Assembly: GCA_025351205.1 (NCBI GenBank) | Contig: JANXWI010000463.1 | Span: 1 to 6,343, forward strand | Source of the DNA: Deinococcus sp. | GTDB taxonomy: Bacteria > Deinococcota > Deinococci > Deinococcales > Deinococcaceae | DNA length: 6,343 nucleotides | Direction of reading: 5' to 3' | Shown: positions 1 to 6,222 of the stretch, one piece after another | Layout: every line of letters begins with the position of its first letter | Position numbering within the stretch: the stretch's first letter is position 1 | The notes under the pieces: generated by a model | What the model was told of the DNA's origin: nothing | Databases searched by the model: none | The model's input: only the letters and a program-made list of their open reading frames with translations | Made by a program: the position numbers and the translations under genes

Positions 1-176
1 TCCAGCTCCCGGCTCAGGTTGGCGAGCTTGCCGGCCTTCTTGCGCACCTGCAAGGTGTGCCCGTCCATGATGGCCACGCCCGCCGAGTCGTAGCCCCGGT
101 ATTCCAGCTTGGCCAGCCCCGAGAGCAGCACCTCCTGGGCGTTTCTCGGGCCGATATAACTGATGATGCCGCACAT
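1..176 (-). CDS. glmS: Glutamine--fructose-6-phosphate aminotransferase (GlmS), N-terminal part, runs off the window
   Basis: Only the first 58 codons are present; the gene continues past base 1. The product makes glucosamine-6-phosphate from fructose-6-phosphate and glutamine in the cytoplasm, the entry step to UDP-GlcNAc. The start MCGI places the nucleophilic Cys2 of a class II glutamine amidotransferase directly after the initiator Met, and the LEYRGYDSAG block at about residues 24-33 is a hallmark of GlmS. The ATG at 176 is fixed by this Cys2 requirement and by an AAGGAG ribosome binding site (182-187) five bases upstream. It lies 110 bp downstream of the GH114-like gene on the same strand. 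It could be cotranscribed and feed amino-sugar precursor to the polysaccharide genes upstream, but glmS is a housekeeping gene and the adjacency may be incidental. Identification is firm; the C-terminal isomerase domains are not visible. Confidence 0.95.
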   Translation of the reverse strand, partial: MCGIISYIGPRNAQEVLLSGLAKLEYRGYDSAGVAIMDGHTLQVRKKAGKLANLSREL

Positions 177-181
177 TTGCT

Positions 182-187
182 CTCCTT
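182..187 (-). promoter_or_regulatory. Ribosome binding site of glmS
   Basis: On the minus strand this reads AAGGAG, five bases before the ATG at 176. Its first two A residues are also the last two bases of a 15-bp tandem repeat unit, so the repeat directly abuts the translation start signal. Confidence 0.75.
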
Positions 188-217
188 GTGCCGGAATGAA
201 TTGTGCCGGAATGAATT
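186..217. repeat. Two-copy 15-bp tandem repeat upstream of glmS
   Basis: The unit TTGTGCCGGAATGAA occurs at 186-200 and again, without mismatch, at 201-215. The 15-base period continues two more bases, to 217. On the minus strand it sits immediately upstream of the glmS ribosome binding site, in the 110-bp gap after the GH114-like gene. I see no convincing promoter or terminator in that gap. The repeat could be a slippage duplication or a pair of direct-repeat operator half-sites; the sequence alone does not decide. Confidence 0.9.
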
Positions 218-286
218 TCTGAGATGAGTAGCAGCGGTGTTCGTAGCCTCCCGATTTCCAGGCCCGGACCCAGCCCGTCCCATGGG

Positions 287-1048
287 TCAGATGGCGTTCA
301 GCTCCCGCACGCTGACGAAGGTGTTCAGTCCCTGCGCCCGTGCCCGGACCCGCGCTGCCCGCCGCAACTCGGGCGTAAAAGCGTAGTCCAGGGCGAAGAC
401 GTCCAGCTGGCTGAGCCTCGCGCGCCGCAGCATCTCATGGGTGAACACGAGTTCGTTGGGACGAAGTTTGCGGTATCCGTCTTCCCAGGACGTGGTGAAA
501 CTCTCCAGCAGCACGCCGTTCACGTACTGGCCCATCTCGGGCAGCAGGTCGAAGCCCCGGTTGGCGAGCAGGTAGGCGTCCGGGTGACGTGCCCGCAGGC
601 TGCGGAGGGTCCGGAGCAGCGGGGAGCGGTCCGAGGCGAACAACACCGAGCCGTCGAGGGTGTCGAGCAGCAGGCCGTCGCAGTGCTGAAGGTAGTCGTC
701 GGCGAGAGCGTGCAGGTGGGCGGTCCAGCCGGCGTGGCCGATCTTGACGTACCAGGTGCCCCAGTCATGATTGCGGACCTTGCGGGACCAGGGTGAACGG
801 ACGGGATTGGGGTCCTCGCCGACGCTCATGTAGGCGAGCACCGTCACGCCCTGACCCCGAAGCCACAGCAGGTCGTCTGGCGCGTAGTGCTGCGCCTGGA
901 TCACGACCATCCGGTAGGCGCTCAGCTTCTTGAGGTTCTCGTGTCCGTAGTACACGGCAAACGCTTTCGGGGGCACGCGCTGGGTCTGGACCGGCAACCG
1001 GCTGGGGTGGGACGGGCAGGAGCTGATCAGCGGTGAGTGCAGATTCAT
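287..1048 (-). CDS. GH114-family endo-alpha-1,4-polygalactosaminidase-like protein (Ega3/TM1410-like)
   Basis: This 253-residue protein has the layout of the GH114 (beta/alpha)8 barrel, the family of fungal Ega3, which cuts alpha-1,4-linked galactosamine polymers; the PelA hydrolase domain is related. Visible landmarks are the first strand FAVYYG (30-35), VLAYMSVGE (70-78), GLLLDTLDG (125-133), LLANRGF (160-166), NGVLLESF (177-184) and FALDYA (218-223). By family analogy Asp129 and Glu182 are the likely catalytic pair; this is inference. ATG 1048 is preceded by GGAG (1054-1057) at five bases, and the next in-frame Met (residue 47) falls after the first strand, so 1048 is the best start. No signal peptide or membrane segment is seen in residues 1-28, which is odd for an enzyme expected to meet an exported polymer. 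It follows the Agd3-like deacetylase gene on the same strand, pairing hydrolase and deacetylase as in galactosaminogalactan and Pel systems. The family call is good; the substrate is not proven. Confidence 0.8.
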   Translation of the reverse strand: MNLHSPLISSCPSHPSRLPVQTQRVPPKAFAVYYGHENLKKLSAYRMVVIQAQHYAPDDLLWLRGQGVTVLAYMSVGEDPNPVRSPWSRKVRNHDWGTWYVKIGHAGWTAHLHALADDYLQHCDGLLLDTLDGSVLFASDRSPLLRTLRSLRARHPDAYLLANRGFDLLPEMGQYVNGVLLESFTTSWEDGYRKLRPNELVFTHEMLRRARLSQLDVFALDYAFTPELRRAARVRARAQGLNTFVSVRELNAI

Positions 1049-1340
1049 AGAGTCTCCAGGGCGTTGCAGATGAATGATCTGTTCTGAACGGCGCGCTTCA
1101 GAACCTGAACCAGCTTTTAAGCCGGGTGATCCAGCGTCGTTTATCCGTCTGCCTGTCGGGCGCACGGTCCAGCACACAGGGCGGGGCCTCTGACAGACCT
1201 GGGAAGGTGAGCAGGACTTCGGGAGGCAGAAACACGTCGCTTCGGCATCCGCGCGGCGGAAACGGGAAGCTGTCAAGTCCGCAACACAGTCGCGTCCCAG
1301 TTTCCCACCACGCCGTTTTCCGCCACGCAGCCCGCACCCG
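1049..1340. other. 292-bp intergenic region between deacetylase-like and GH114-like genes
   Basis: This gap contains no gene I can support. It holds an 8-bp-arm dyad at 1081-1104, a short self-complementary GCTTTTAAGC at 1113-1122, and an isolated minus-strand TTGACA at 1271-1276 that lacks a recognisable -10 element at 16-18 bp. No hairpin followed by a T run is seen for the upstream gene. The gap is long compared with the spacing of the other genes here, so the GH114-like gene may have its own promoter. Confidence 0.6.
1081..1104. repeat. Perfect 8-bp inverted repeat, possible operator
   Basis: GTTCTGAA at 1081-1088 and its exact complement TTCAGAAC at 1097-1104 flank an eight-base GC-only spacer. 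The centre is about 45 bp upstream of the GH114-like start codon, where a repressor or activator site could act. No T tract follows on either strand, so a rho-independent terminator is unlikely. The regulatory role is inference. Confidence 0.5.
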
Positions 1341-3494
1341 CTACCTCACCGCGACCGTCAGCACCTGGTTGGGGCTGAAATTCCAGTAGCTGATGCTTCT
1401 GCCTCCGTATACCGTGGCCTGCCCGCCCTGAAGGCCGGTGGCGTACACCGCTCCCCCGCCCGGAGAAGTGATCGTGACCTGCCGGGTGGCCGAGTTGAGC
1501 ACCGCCCGAACATTGCTCTTCACGAAGCCGGTGCGGCGGCCCATGTACTGGCCCAGCGCGTCCCAGGTCAGGGTGTTCATGGGCAGCGAGCTGAGCGCGC
1601 TGTACTTGGTCAGCAGGGCGTTCACCCAGTCCGAGGCGACGCTCCTGCCCGGTGCGTACTGGTAGGCGTTGTCGGTGTGCATGTAATGGGGAAAGGCCGC
1701 CCCGGACAGGACGTGGCCGAGCGCCATGTCGCTCTCCTTGTCAAGAATCTCGGCGTAGCTCAGGGGGTGGTCCCAGTAGGCCAGCGTGCCGCCAGGGGCG
1801 TACACAGCGTTGTATGAAGTGGTGATCTCCAGCGGGGTGGTGGCGTAATAGAAGATGTTGGTCGGCCAGCGCGGAACAAGCAGGACCTTCGAATTGAGCG
1901 GATGAGGCACGCCGCAGGTGGGGCAACTCTCGTCCCACTGCCCGGCCACCGAGTGGTTCGAGGCCAGATACCTGACCCCGGCGCTGGTGGCCGCCGTGAG
2001 AAAACTGGTGTTGGACGCGCCCAGACCGAAATTGGTCTTGACGCCGTCGCCGTTCGGGTTGTAGTACCCGAGTCCCGACATGTCTCCGGTGATCAGACCG
2101 TTGGCGCTCCTGACCAGCCCGAGGGCCGCACCGATGGACTGGTTGCCCGCGATCTGGGTGGCCGAGTCGGCGGTGCTGAGGAAATCCATGTACTCGTGGT
2201 CGCGGGTGTGGCTGATCCAGTTGAAGGCGCTCGCCAGACATCTGCTGACACTGCTCAGCGGATCGGCGCTCACCACATTCGGGTCGCAGCTGAGCGGCGC
2301 TGAGGTGTCGGCCCCTCCGCCGTTGTAAGCCACGGCGTAGCGGAAGTTGCGCGCCACATCGTAGGTGTTCTGGATCGCCGTCTGCTGGTCACGGAACGAC
2401 AGCGCGTCGCTGGCCGACATCCTGAAGGCGCCTTGCGCAATGGTTTTGGTCACCGCGTCGTAGCGGTCTCCGTACAGGAACCAGTCGTCGATATCGACCT
2501 GGTTGTAGCGCCGGTACTCGCCCAGGTAGACCCCCTTGGTCACCCAGTTGACGAGCGCGTATCCCAGCAGCTGGCTGTGCAGGAAATACTGGTTGTGGGC
2601 CATCGTCAGGGCCAGCCGCTCGCGCCCGCTGGTGGTGGTGGAGATAGCCGCGAAGACCCGAGAGGGACTGGCGGCGTCACTCAGGACCGGCTGCACCGAG
2701 GCCAGTCCGGCGGCGGCCCACTGGCCGGGGTCGAGCGCCGTGGCCGGGTAGTTGTAGGCGTTGCGGACCTTGATCACCGATCCTGCCCGCAGGTCGCTCG
2801 TCACGGTCTGCCCGGCGCTGGGCGTCACATCGGCGCTGCCGGACGCGCTGCCGTCGATGTACCGCAGCCCGTAATCCTCGGGCCAGTAGCTGGGATAGGT
2901 GTACATCGACACCTGACGGACCTTGAAGGTACTCTCGTACTGCCACAGCGTCGCCCACTGTGCGGGGGTCAGGGCACTCTGGTAGCCCCCGCTGCTGTTC
3001 TGGTACACCAGCGAGTTGTTGGTCAGCACCACGCCCTGATAGCGGCCAGAGCCGTCGGTGGCCATCAGTTTGTCCTCGGTCAGCGGGGTAACCGTGGCGT
3101 CCAGCACGTCGTAGGGAACTCCGGCCTGCCCAAACATCGCCCTGGTGGCGTCGAGGCCTGGATCGCTCATGCCAGCGGTGACGATCAACATCCGCAGCGC
3201 CACCACATTGGGATTGGCGGTGATGGCCTGGGTCCCGAGGCGGAATTCGGGAATTTTCGGGCCGCGCAGGTCAGGCAGCTGCATCAGGTTGCTGCCCTGG
3301 GGAGCAACTGGCGTTTGAGGCATGAAATGATCGTGCGCAGGGGAGTCCTGGTGCAGCCCACCGTTCATGGAGTCGCTGGAGGGTGCGGCGGCCACAACAG
3401 GGGCCGGGTCGTTTGCCGGAGTGCCGGGGCCGGAACAGGCGACGAGCAGGGCGGTGGTCAGGGCCATCAGCGAAAGGGAATATCTACGGTTCAC
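1341..3494 (-). CDS. Agd3-like polysaccharide deacetylase lipoprotein (CE18 type with CBM87-like domain)
   Basis: This 717-residue protein resembles the architecture of Aspergillus Agd3, which removes acetyl groups from N-acetylgalactosamine in galactosaminogalactan. The N-terminus is a lipoprotein signal: Arg3-Arg4, a hydrophobic core, and lipobox LVAC with Cys20. A low-complexity linker rich in Pro, Ala and His follows (21-80). Residues about 95-320 would be the carbohydrate-binding domain (strand MLIVTAG at 102-108). The deacetylase part shows DIDDW (334-338) as the metal/base Asp motif, HTRDH (429-433) matching the H-[ST]-x-x-H metal motif, SNHS (512-515), PRWPTNIFYY (541-550) and PHYMHTDN (602-609), which may supply the catalytic His. 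A small beta-rich tail (about 660-717) ends the protein. Cys524-Pro-Thr-Cys527 is an unusual extra. The start is GTG 3494, with GAGGTG (3500-3505) five bases before it. It is probably anchored outside the cytoplasmic membrane, acting on an exported polymer. The match rests on remembered family motifs, not an alignment; the substrate is inferred. Confidence 0.78.
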   Translation of the reverse strand: MNRRYSLSLMALTTALLVACSGPGTPANDPAPVVAAAPSSDSMNGGLHQDSPAHDHFMPQTPVAPQGSNLMQLPDLRGPKIPEFRLGTQAITANPNVVALRMLIVTAGMSDPGLDATRAMFGQAGVPYDVLDATVTPLTEDKLMATDGSGRYQGVVLTNNSLVYQNSSGGYQSALTPAQWATLWQYESTFKVRQVSMYTYPSYWPEDYGLRYIDGSASGSADVTPSAGQTVTSDLRAGSVIKVRNAYNYPATALDPGQWAAAGLASVQPVLSDAASPSRVFAAISTTTSGRERLALTMAHNQYFLHSQLLGYALVNWVTKGVYLGEYRRYNQVDIDDWFLYGDRYDAVTKTIAQGAFRMSASDALSFRDQQTAIQNTYDVARNFRYAVAYNGGGADTSAPLSCDPNVVSADPLSSVSRCLASAFNWISHTRDHEYMDFLSTADSATQIAGNQSIGAALGLVRSANGLITGDMSGLGYYNPNGDGVKTNFGLGASNTSFLTAATSAGVRYLASNHSVAGQWDESCPTCGVPHPLNSKVLLVPRWPTNIFYYATTPLEITTSYNAVYAPGGTLAYWDHPLSYAEILDKESDMALGHVLSGAAFPHYMHTDNAYQYAPGRSVASDWVNALLTKYSALSSLPMNTLTWDALGQYMGRRTGFVKSNVRAVLNSATRQVTITSPGGGAVYATGLQGGQATVYGGRSISYWNFSPNQVLTVAVR

Positions 3495-3499
3495 GTCAA

Positions 3500-3505
3500 C
3501 ACCTC
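3500..3505 (-). promoter_or_regulatory. Ribosome binding site deciding the GTG start of the deacetylase-like gene
   Basis: The minus strand reads GAGGTG five bases before GTG 3494. Together with the charged N-region and lipobox that follow, it supports the non-ATG start. Confidence 0.6.
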
Positions 3506-3509
3506 ACAG

Positions 3510-3541
3510 TCTGGAAGGGGAAGGTTCTGGAAGGGAGAGGT
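3510..3541. repeat. Imperfect 16-bp tandem repeat, purine-rich, upstream of deacetylase-like gene
   Basis: TCTGGAAGGGGAAGGT (3510-3525) is followed directly by TCTGGAAGGGAGAGGT (3526-3541), 14 of 16 bases matching. It lies in the 89-bp gap between the reductase stop and the lipoprotein start and places a pyrimidine-rich tract on the transcribed-message strand just upstream of the ribosome binding site. Function unknown. Confidence 0.6.
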
Positions 3542-3583
3542 TCAGGACGGACGACACCGGGCAATAACGGGCGGGGAAAGTCA

Positions 3584-4480
3584 TCAGCTCGCAGAGTGGA
3601 GCGGAGTTTGGCCCCTCAGGTCCTGCCACAGCGCTTCAAGGGAAGACTGAAGGGAAGTGCTGGGACGCCAGCCCAGGGCGGTCAGCCGCGTCACGTCGGC
3701 CCGCTGGCTGGAGAGGCCGGCGGAGCGGGCCGATCCCGCCGCCCGCTCGGTGACGCGGCCCGTGAATCCGGCCAGCCGGGCGAGGGCCTGAACCATCGAC
3801 CTGGCCGACACCGCCTCGCCCCTGCCGACGTTCAGCACTCTCTCGGCGCTGGCGTCCAGCAGCACCGTCCTCACGGCGCAGGCCACGTCAAGCGCGCCGA
3901 TGAAATCCCGCTTGGGGCTGAGGTCGCCGAATTCCACCTCCGAGAGTCCCTCTGTCCGGGCACGCAGGAATTGCCGCGCCGCCGCGCCGGGCAGCGTGTG
4001 GGCACCCTGTCCTGGGCCGACGGGGTTGAAGACCCGGAGCACACAGGCGTGCAGGCCGGGCAGGGCGTCCAGCAGCGTGTGGGTTCCGGCCAGTTTGCTT
4101 TCGCCGTACAGCCCTGCGGGCAAGGTTGGAGTGGTTTCGGCGGCCACCTGAGCGGCGGGGCCGTATTCCGCAGCAGAGCCGAGATGCACGATCCGGGGCG
4201 GGCTGCGCTGGGCCAGGGCCGCCCGGATCAGGCGATCAACCAGAGTGACGTTGGCCTGAAACAGGTCGTCGAAATTGCCGTGGGTCAGGCCGGCGCAGTT
4301 GACCACCGCCTGCGCCCCGGTGTCCTGAAGCACCTTGCACCAGACGGTGTGGCTGGCGTGGGCGAGGTTGAGGTCACGTGAGCGCGGCCCGACCCTGACC
4401 TCAAAGCGCCCGTCGCCGCGCAGCAGTTCATGCACGTGCCGTCCCAGAAACCCGCTGGCCCCCAGAATCAGGACGCGCAT
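3584..4480 (-). CDS. NAD(P)-dependent nucleotide-sugar epimerase/reductase (extended SDR)
   Basis: A complete 298-residue extended short-chain dehydrogenase/reductase. The Rossmann motif GASGFLG is at 7-13, the catalytic Ser is probably Ser102 in LGSAAEYG, and YGESK at 125-129 gives Tyr125 and Lys129. The RVFNPVGPGQ block (149-158) and KRDFI (190-194) are typical of nucleotide-sugar members. Length and motif spacing resemble GDP-4-keto-6-deoxy-mannose reductases of the RMD type, so reduction of the 4-keto sugar made by the dehydratase of this operon is a reasonable role; a C4 epimerase role is not excluded. Its ATG (4480) lies inside the end of the nucleotidyltransferase gene, with a 13-bp overlap and an AGGAAG site (4488-4493), which suggests translational coupling. 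It acts in the cytoplasm. Family certain, exact substrate not. Confidence 0.85.
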   Translation of the reverse strand: MRVLILGASGFLGRHVHELLRGDGRFEVRVGPRSRDLNLAHASHTVWCKVLQDTGAQAVVNCAGLTHGNFDDLFQANVTLVDRLIRAALAQRSPPRIVHLGSAAEYGPAAQVAAETTPTLPAGLYGESKLAGTHTLLDALPGLHACVLRVFNPVGPGQGAHTLPGAAARQFLRARTEGLSEVEFGDLSPKRDFIGALDVACAVRTVLLDASAERVLNVGRGEAVSARSMVQALARLAGFTGRVTERAAGSARSAGLSSQRADVTRLTALGWRPSTSLQSSLEALWQDLRGQTPLHSAS

Positions 4481-5235
4481 GCCGGGTCTTCCTGGGCGAG
4501 CGGCAAGGGCGAGGGTTGAAGGCGGAACTGCGGCAGCAGGCGGTACTGCAATTCCTCGAACTCGGCGTTGGCCTGGTCATAGTCGTCCGGACGCCCGATG
4601 TCCAGCCAGTAGCCCCCGAAGGCGAAGGTGGCCGGCGGCGTGCCCCGGCGCAGCAGGTCGGCGATCAGCACGTCGACCCCCAGTGCCAGGCCCGCCGGAT
4701 AGTGCCGCAGCGTCTCGCGGCTGAAGGCGTAGACGCCCATGCTCACGTCGAAGTCGAACACCGGCTTTTCCCGGAAACCCACGATGTGGCCCTGCTGGAC
4801 GTCCAGCACCCCGAATTCGCTGCTGACGTGGCGCTGATAGGTGGCGACCGTGATCGGCGCGCCGCTGCGGGCGTGCTGATGGTAGAGCGCCGCGAAGCTG
4901 ATGTCGGTCAGCACGTCGCCGTTCATCATCAGGAAGTGCTCAGGCAGATCTTGCAGAATCGGCAGCAGCGGTCCGACGGTGCCGAGCGGGTGGTCTTCCT
5001 CGACGTACTGGACCTTCAGGTCAAAGCGCGCGCCGTCGCCGATGAAGGCCCGGATCAGCCCGCCCATGTGCCCGATGGCCAGCGTGACCGACTGCACGCC
5101 GTGATGCCGCAACTGCATCAGCAGGATTTCCAGGATCGAGTAGCGGTCCCCGATGGGGACCAGGGGCTTGGGAACGCAAGTCGTGAAGGGGCGCAGGCGT
5201 GTACCGCGACCACCGGCCAGAATGACTGCGTGCAT
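4468..5235 (-). CDS. Sugar-phosphate nucleotidyltransferase (NDP-sugar pyrophosphorylase)
   Basis: This 255-residue protein is a single-domain nucleotidyltransferase of the RmlA/HddC/mannose-1-phosphate guanylyltransferase superfamily. It condenses a sugar-1-phosphate with an NTP to give an NDP-sugar and pyrophosphate. Signature elements are LAGGRGTRLRP (6-16) for nucleotide binding, PKPLVPI (22-28) with Lys23, the metal-binding NGD (105-107), FREKP (154-158) and YWLDIGRPDDY (209-219). There is no left-handed beta-helix acyltransferase or CBS domain, so it is not GlmU-like or PtmE-like in architecture. The start is well supported by a near-consensus AAGGAGG (5242-5248) six bases upstream of the ATG. 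It lies 72 bp after the LegB-like dehydratase and overlaps the reductase gene, so the three probably form one pathway: activate, dehydrate, reduce. The nucleotide (G, U or T) and sugar cannot be told from sequence. Confidence 0.88.
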   Translation of the reverse strand: MHAVILAGGRGTRLRPFTTCVPKPLVPIGDRYSILEILLMQLRHHGVQSVTLAIGHMGGLIRAFIGDGARFDLKVQYVEEDHPLGTVGPLLPILQDLPEHFLMMNGDVLTDISFAALYHQHARSGAPITVATYQRHVSSEFGVLDVQQGHIVGFREKPVFDFDVSMGVYAFSRETLRHYPAGLALGVDVLIADLLRRGTPPATFAFGGYWLDIGRPDDYDQANAEFEELQYRLLPQFRLQPSPLPLAQEDPACAS

Positions 5236-5241
5236 GAAATG

Positions 5242-5248
5242 CCTCCTT
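5242..5248 (-). promoter_or_regulatory. Strong ribosome binding site of the nucleotidyltransferase
   Basis: The minus strand reads AAGGAGG six bases before the ATG at 5235, close to the full anti-16S consensus and the strongest site in the window. Confidence 0.75.
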
Positions 5249-5307
5249 GTACGGGTGAAGAGAACGTGGGGTGAGCGGCCAAAGGGCGGGAACCGGAGAA
5301 GATCGGG

Positions 5308-6222
5308 TCAGACGTTGTACAGCCCGGTCTTGTAGCGCCGGAGATTGGCTGGATGGCTGAACCACTCCACGGTGCGGGTCAGGCCGTCGCGCAGGCTGTG
5401 ATTGGGCTTCCAGCCGGTCAGGCGGCACAGCTCACGGTTGTCGCACACCAGCCTGCGCACCTCGGACGCCTCCGGGCGGCGACGGGCGTCCTGCTGCTGC
5501 ACCTGGGCGGGGCGGTCCATCACCTCCGAGATCAGCTCCACCAGCCCGCCCACGCTGATCTCGCGGTTGCTTCCGGCGTTGAGCGTCCGCCCGATCACCT
5601 CGGGTCCGGCGGTGCCCACCGCCAGGAAAGCGGCGGCGGTGTCCTGCACGAAGGTGAAGTCGCGGGTGGGGGTCACGTCTCCCAGCTGCACCGTCTCGGC
5701 CTGCGCGGACAGTTGCGCGATGATGTTCGAGATCACGGCCCGCGCCGATTGCCTGGGGCCGTAGGTGTTGAAGGGGCGCAGGGTGACGACTGGCAGACCG
5801 AAGCTCAGCGCGTAGCTGCCCACCAGATGGTCGGCGGCGGCCTTCGAGGCGGCGTAGGGAGACTGTGGACGCACCGGGTGGTGTTCGCTGATCGGCACGC
5901 TCTGGGCGCTGCCGTACACCTCGCTGGTCGAGGTATGCACCAGTCTGGGCGTCTCCTGCTGACGGGCGGCCTCCAGCACGTTCAGCGTGCCGATCACGTT
6001 GGTCTCGATATAAGAGCGCGGGGCCTGGTACGAGTAGGGAATGGCGATCAGGGCAGCGAGGTGATAGACGGTCTGGGCGCCTTGCATCAGGTCACCTACA
6101 GATCCAGGGTCGCGCACGTCACCCAGCTGCACCTCGACCTGCGCCATCACCTCCGGCGACAGAGTTTCGAGCCAGCCCCAGGAATTGAACGAGTTGTACT
6201 GCACCATCGCCCGGACCCGCAC
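5308..6222 (-). CDS. LegB-like NDP-sugar 4,6-dehydratase (extended SDR), 5' end disrupted by inverted repeat
   Basis: The readable part is 304 residues from a GTG at 6222, but this is not a believable true start: the Rossmann strand and GxxGxxG loop are missing and the protein begins at what should be about residue 25-35. What remains is clearly of the LegB type: YNSFNSWGWL (9-18), HLAALIAIPYSY (54-65), TSTSEVYG (97-104), catalytic YAASK (Tyr123, Lys127), RPFNTYGPRQS (149-159) and TPTRDFTFV (184-192). LegB enzymes convert UDP-GlcNAc, with retention at C5, to the 4-keto-6-deoxy sugar, and related members act on other NDP-sugars. It is the first gene of the sugar-nucleotide set, 72 bp before the nucleotidyltransferase. 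Upstream of 6233 the sequence becomes the reverse complement of the gene's own start region, so the missing N-terminus sits on the plus strand at the window edge. Most likely an intact gene broken by an assembly fold-back; otherwise a pseudogene from an inversion. Confidence 0.82.
   Translation of the reverse strand: MRVRAMVQYNSFNSWGWLETLSPEVMAQVEVQLGDVRDPGSVGDLMQGAQTVYHLAALIAIPYSYQAPRSYIETNVIGTLNVLEAARQQETPRLVHTSTSEVYGSAQSVPISEHHPVRPQSPYAASKAAADHLVGSYALSFGLPVVTLRPFNTYGPRQSARAVISNIIAQLSAQAETVQLGDVTPTRDFTFVQDTAAAFLAVGTAGPEVIGRTLNAGSNREISVGGLVELISEVMDRPAQVQQQDARRRPEASEVRRLVCDNRELCRLTGWKPNHSLRDGLTRTVEWFSHPANLRRYKTGLYNV

Noticed and set aside
177..286. A glmS ribozyme or other riboswitch in the glmS leader
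   Set aside because: The gap is only 110 bp, contains a simple tandem repeat, and shows none of the glmS ribozyme core that I can recognise.
1049..1276. Extension of the GH114-like gene to an upstream TTG at 1276
   Set aside because: The added 76 residues are Cys/Arg/Pro-rich with no domain or signal features, and the ATG at 1048 has a suitable ribosome binding site.
1247..1276. Minus-strand TTGACA at 1271-1276 as a -35 promoter element
   Set aside because: At 16-18 bp spacing the -10 position reads GC-rich sequence (best GCGGAT) with no resemblance to TATAAT.
1098..1337. A 79-codon minus-strand frame starting at GTG four bases after the deacetylase-like stop, with GAGG about six bases before it
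   Set aside because: Codon choice is less GC-rich at third positions than in the neighbouring genes, and the product (many Trp, Arg, Cys and Pro) resembles no family I know. The GAGG is explained by the end of the upstream gene. Probably chance.
2433..3650. Long plus-strand open frames, for example about 405 codons here and others opposite the reductase and dehydratase genes
   Set aside because: They lie antisense to genes with clear family motifs, and their Gly/Val/His/Gln/Arg-rich products are typical antisense shadows in GC-rich DNA.
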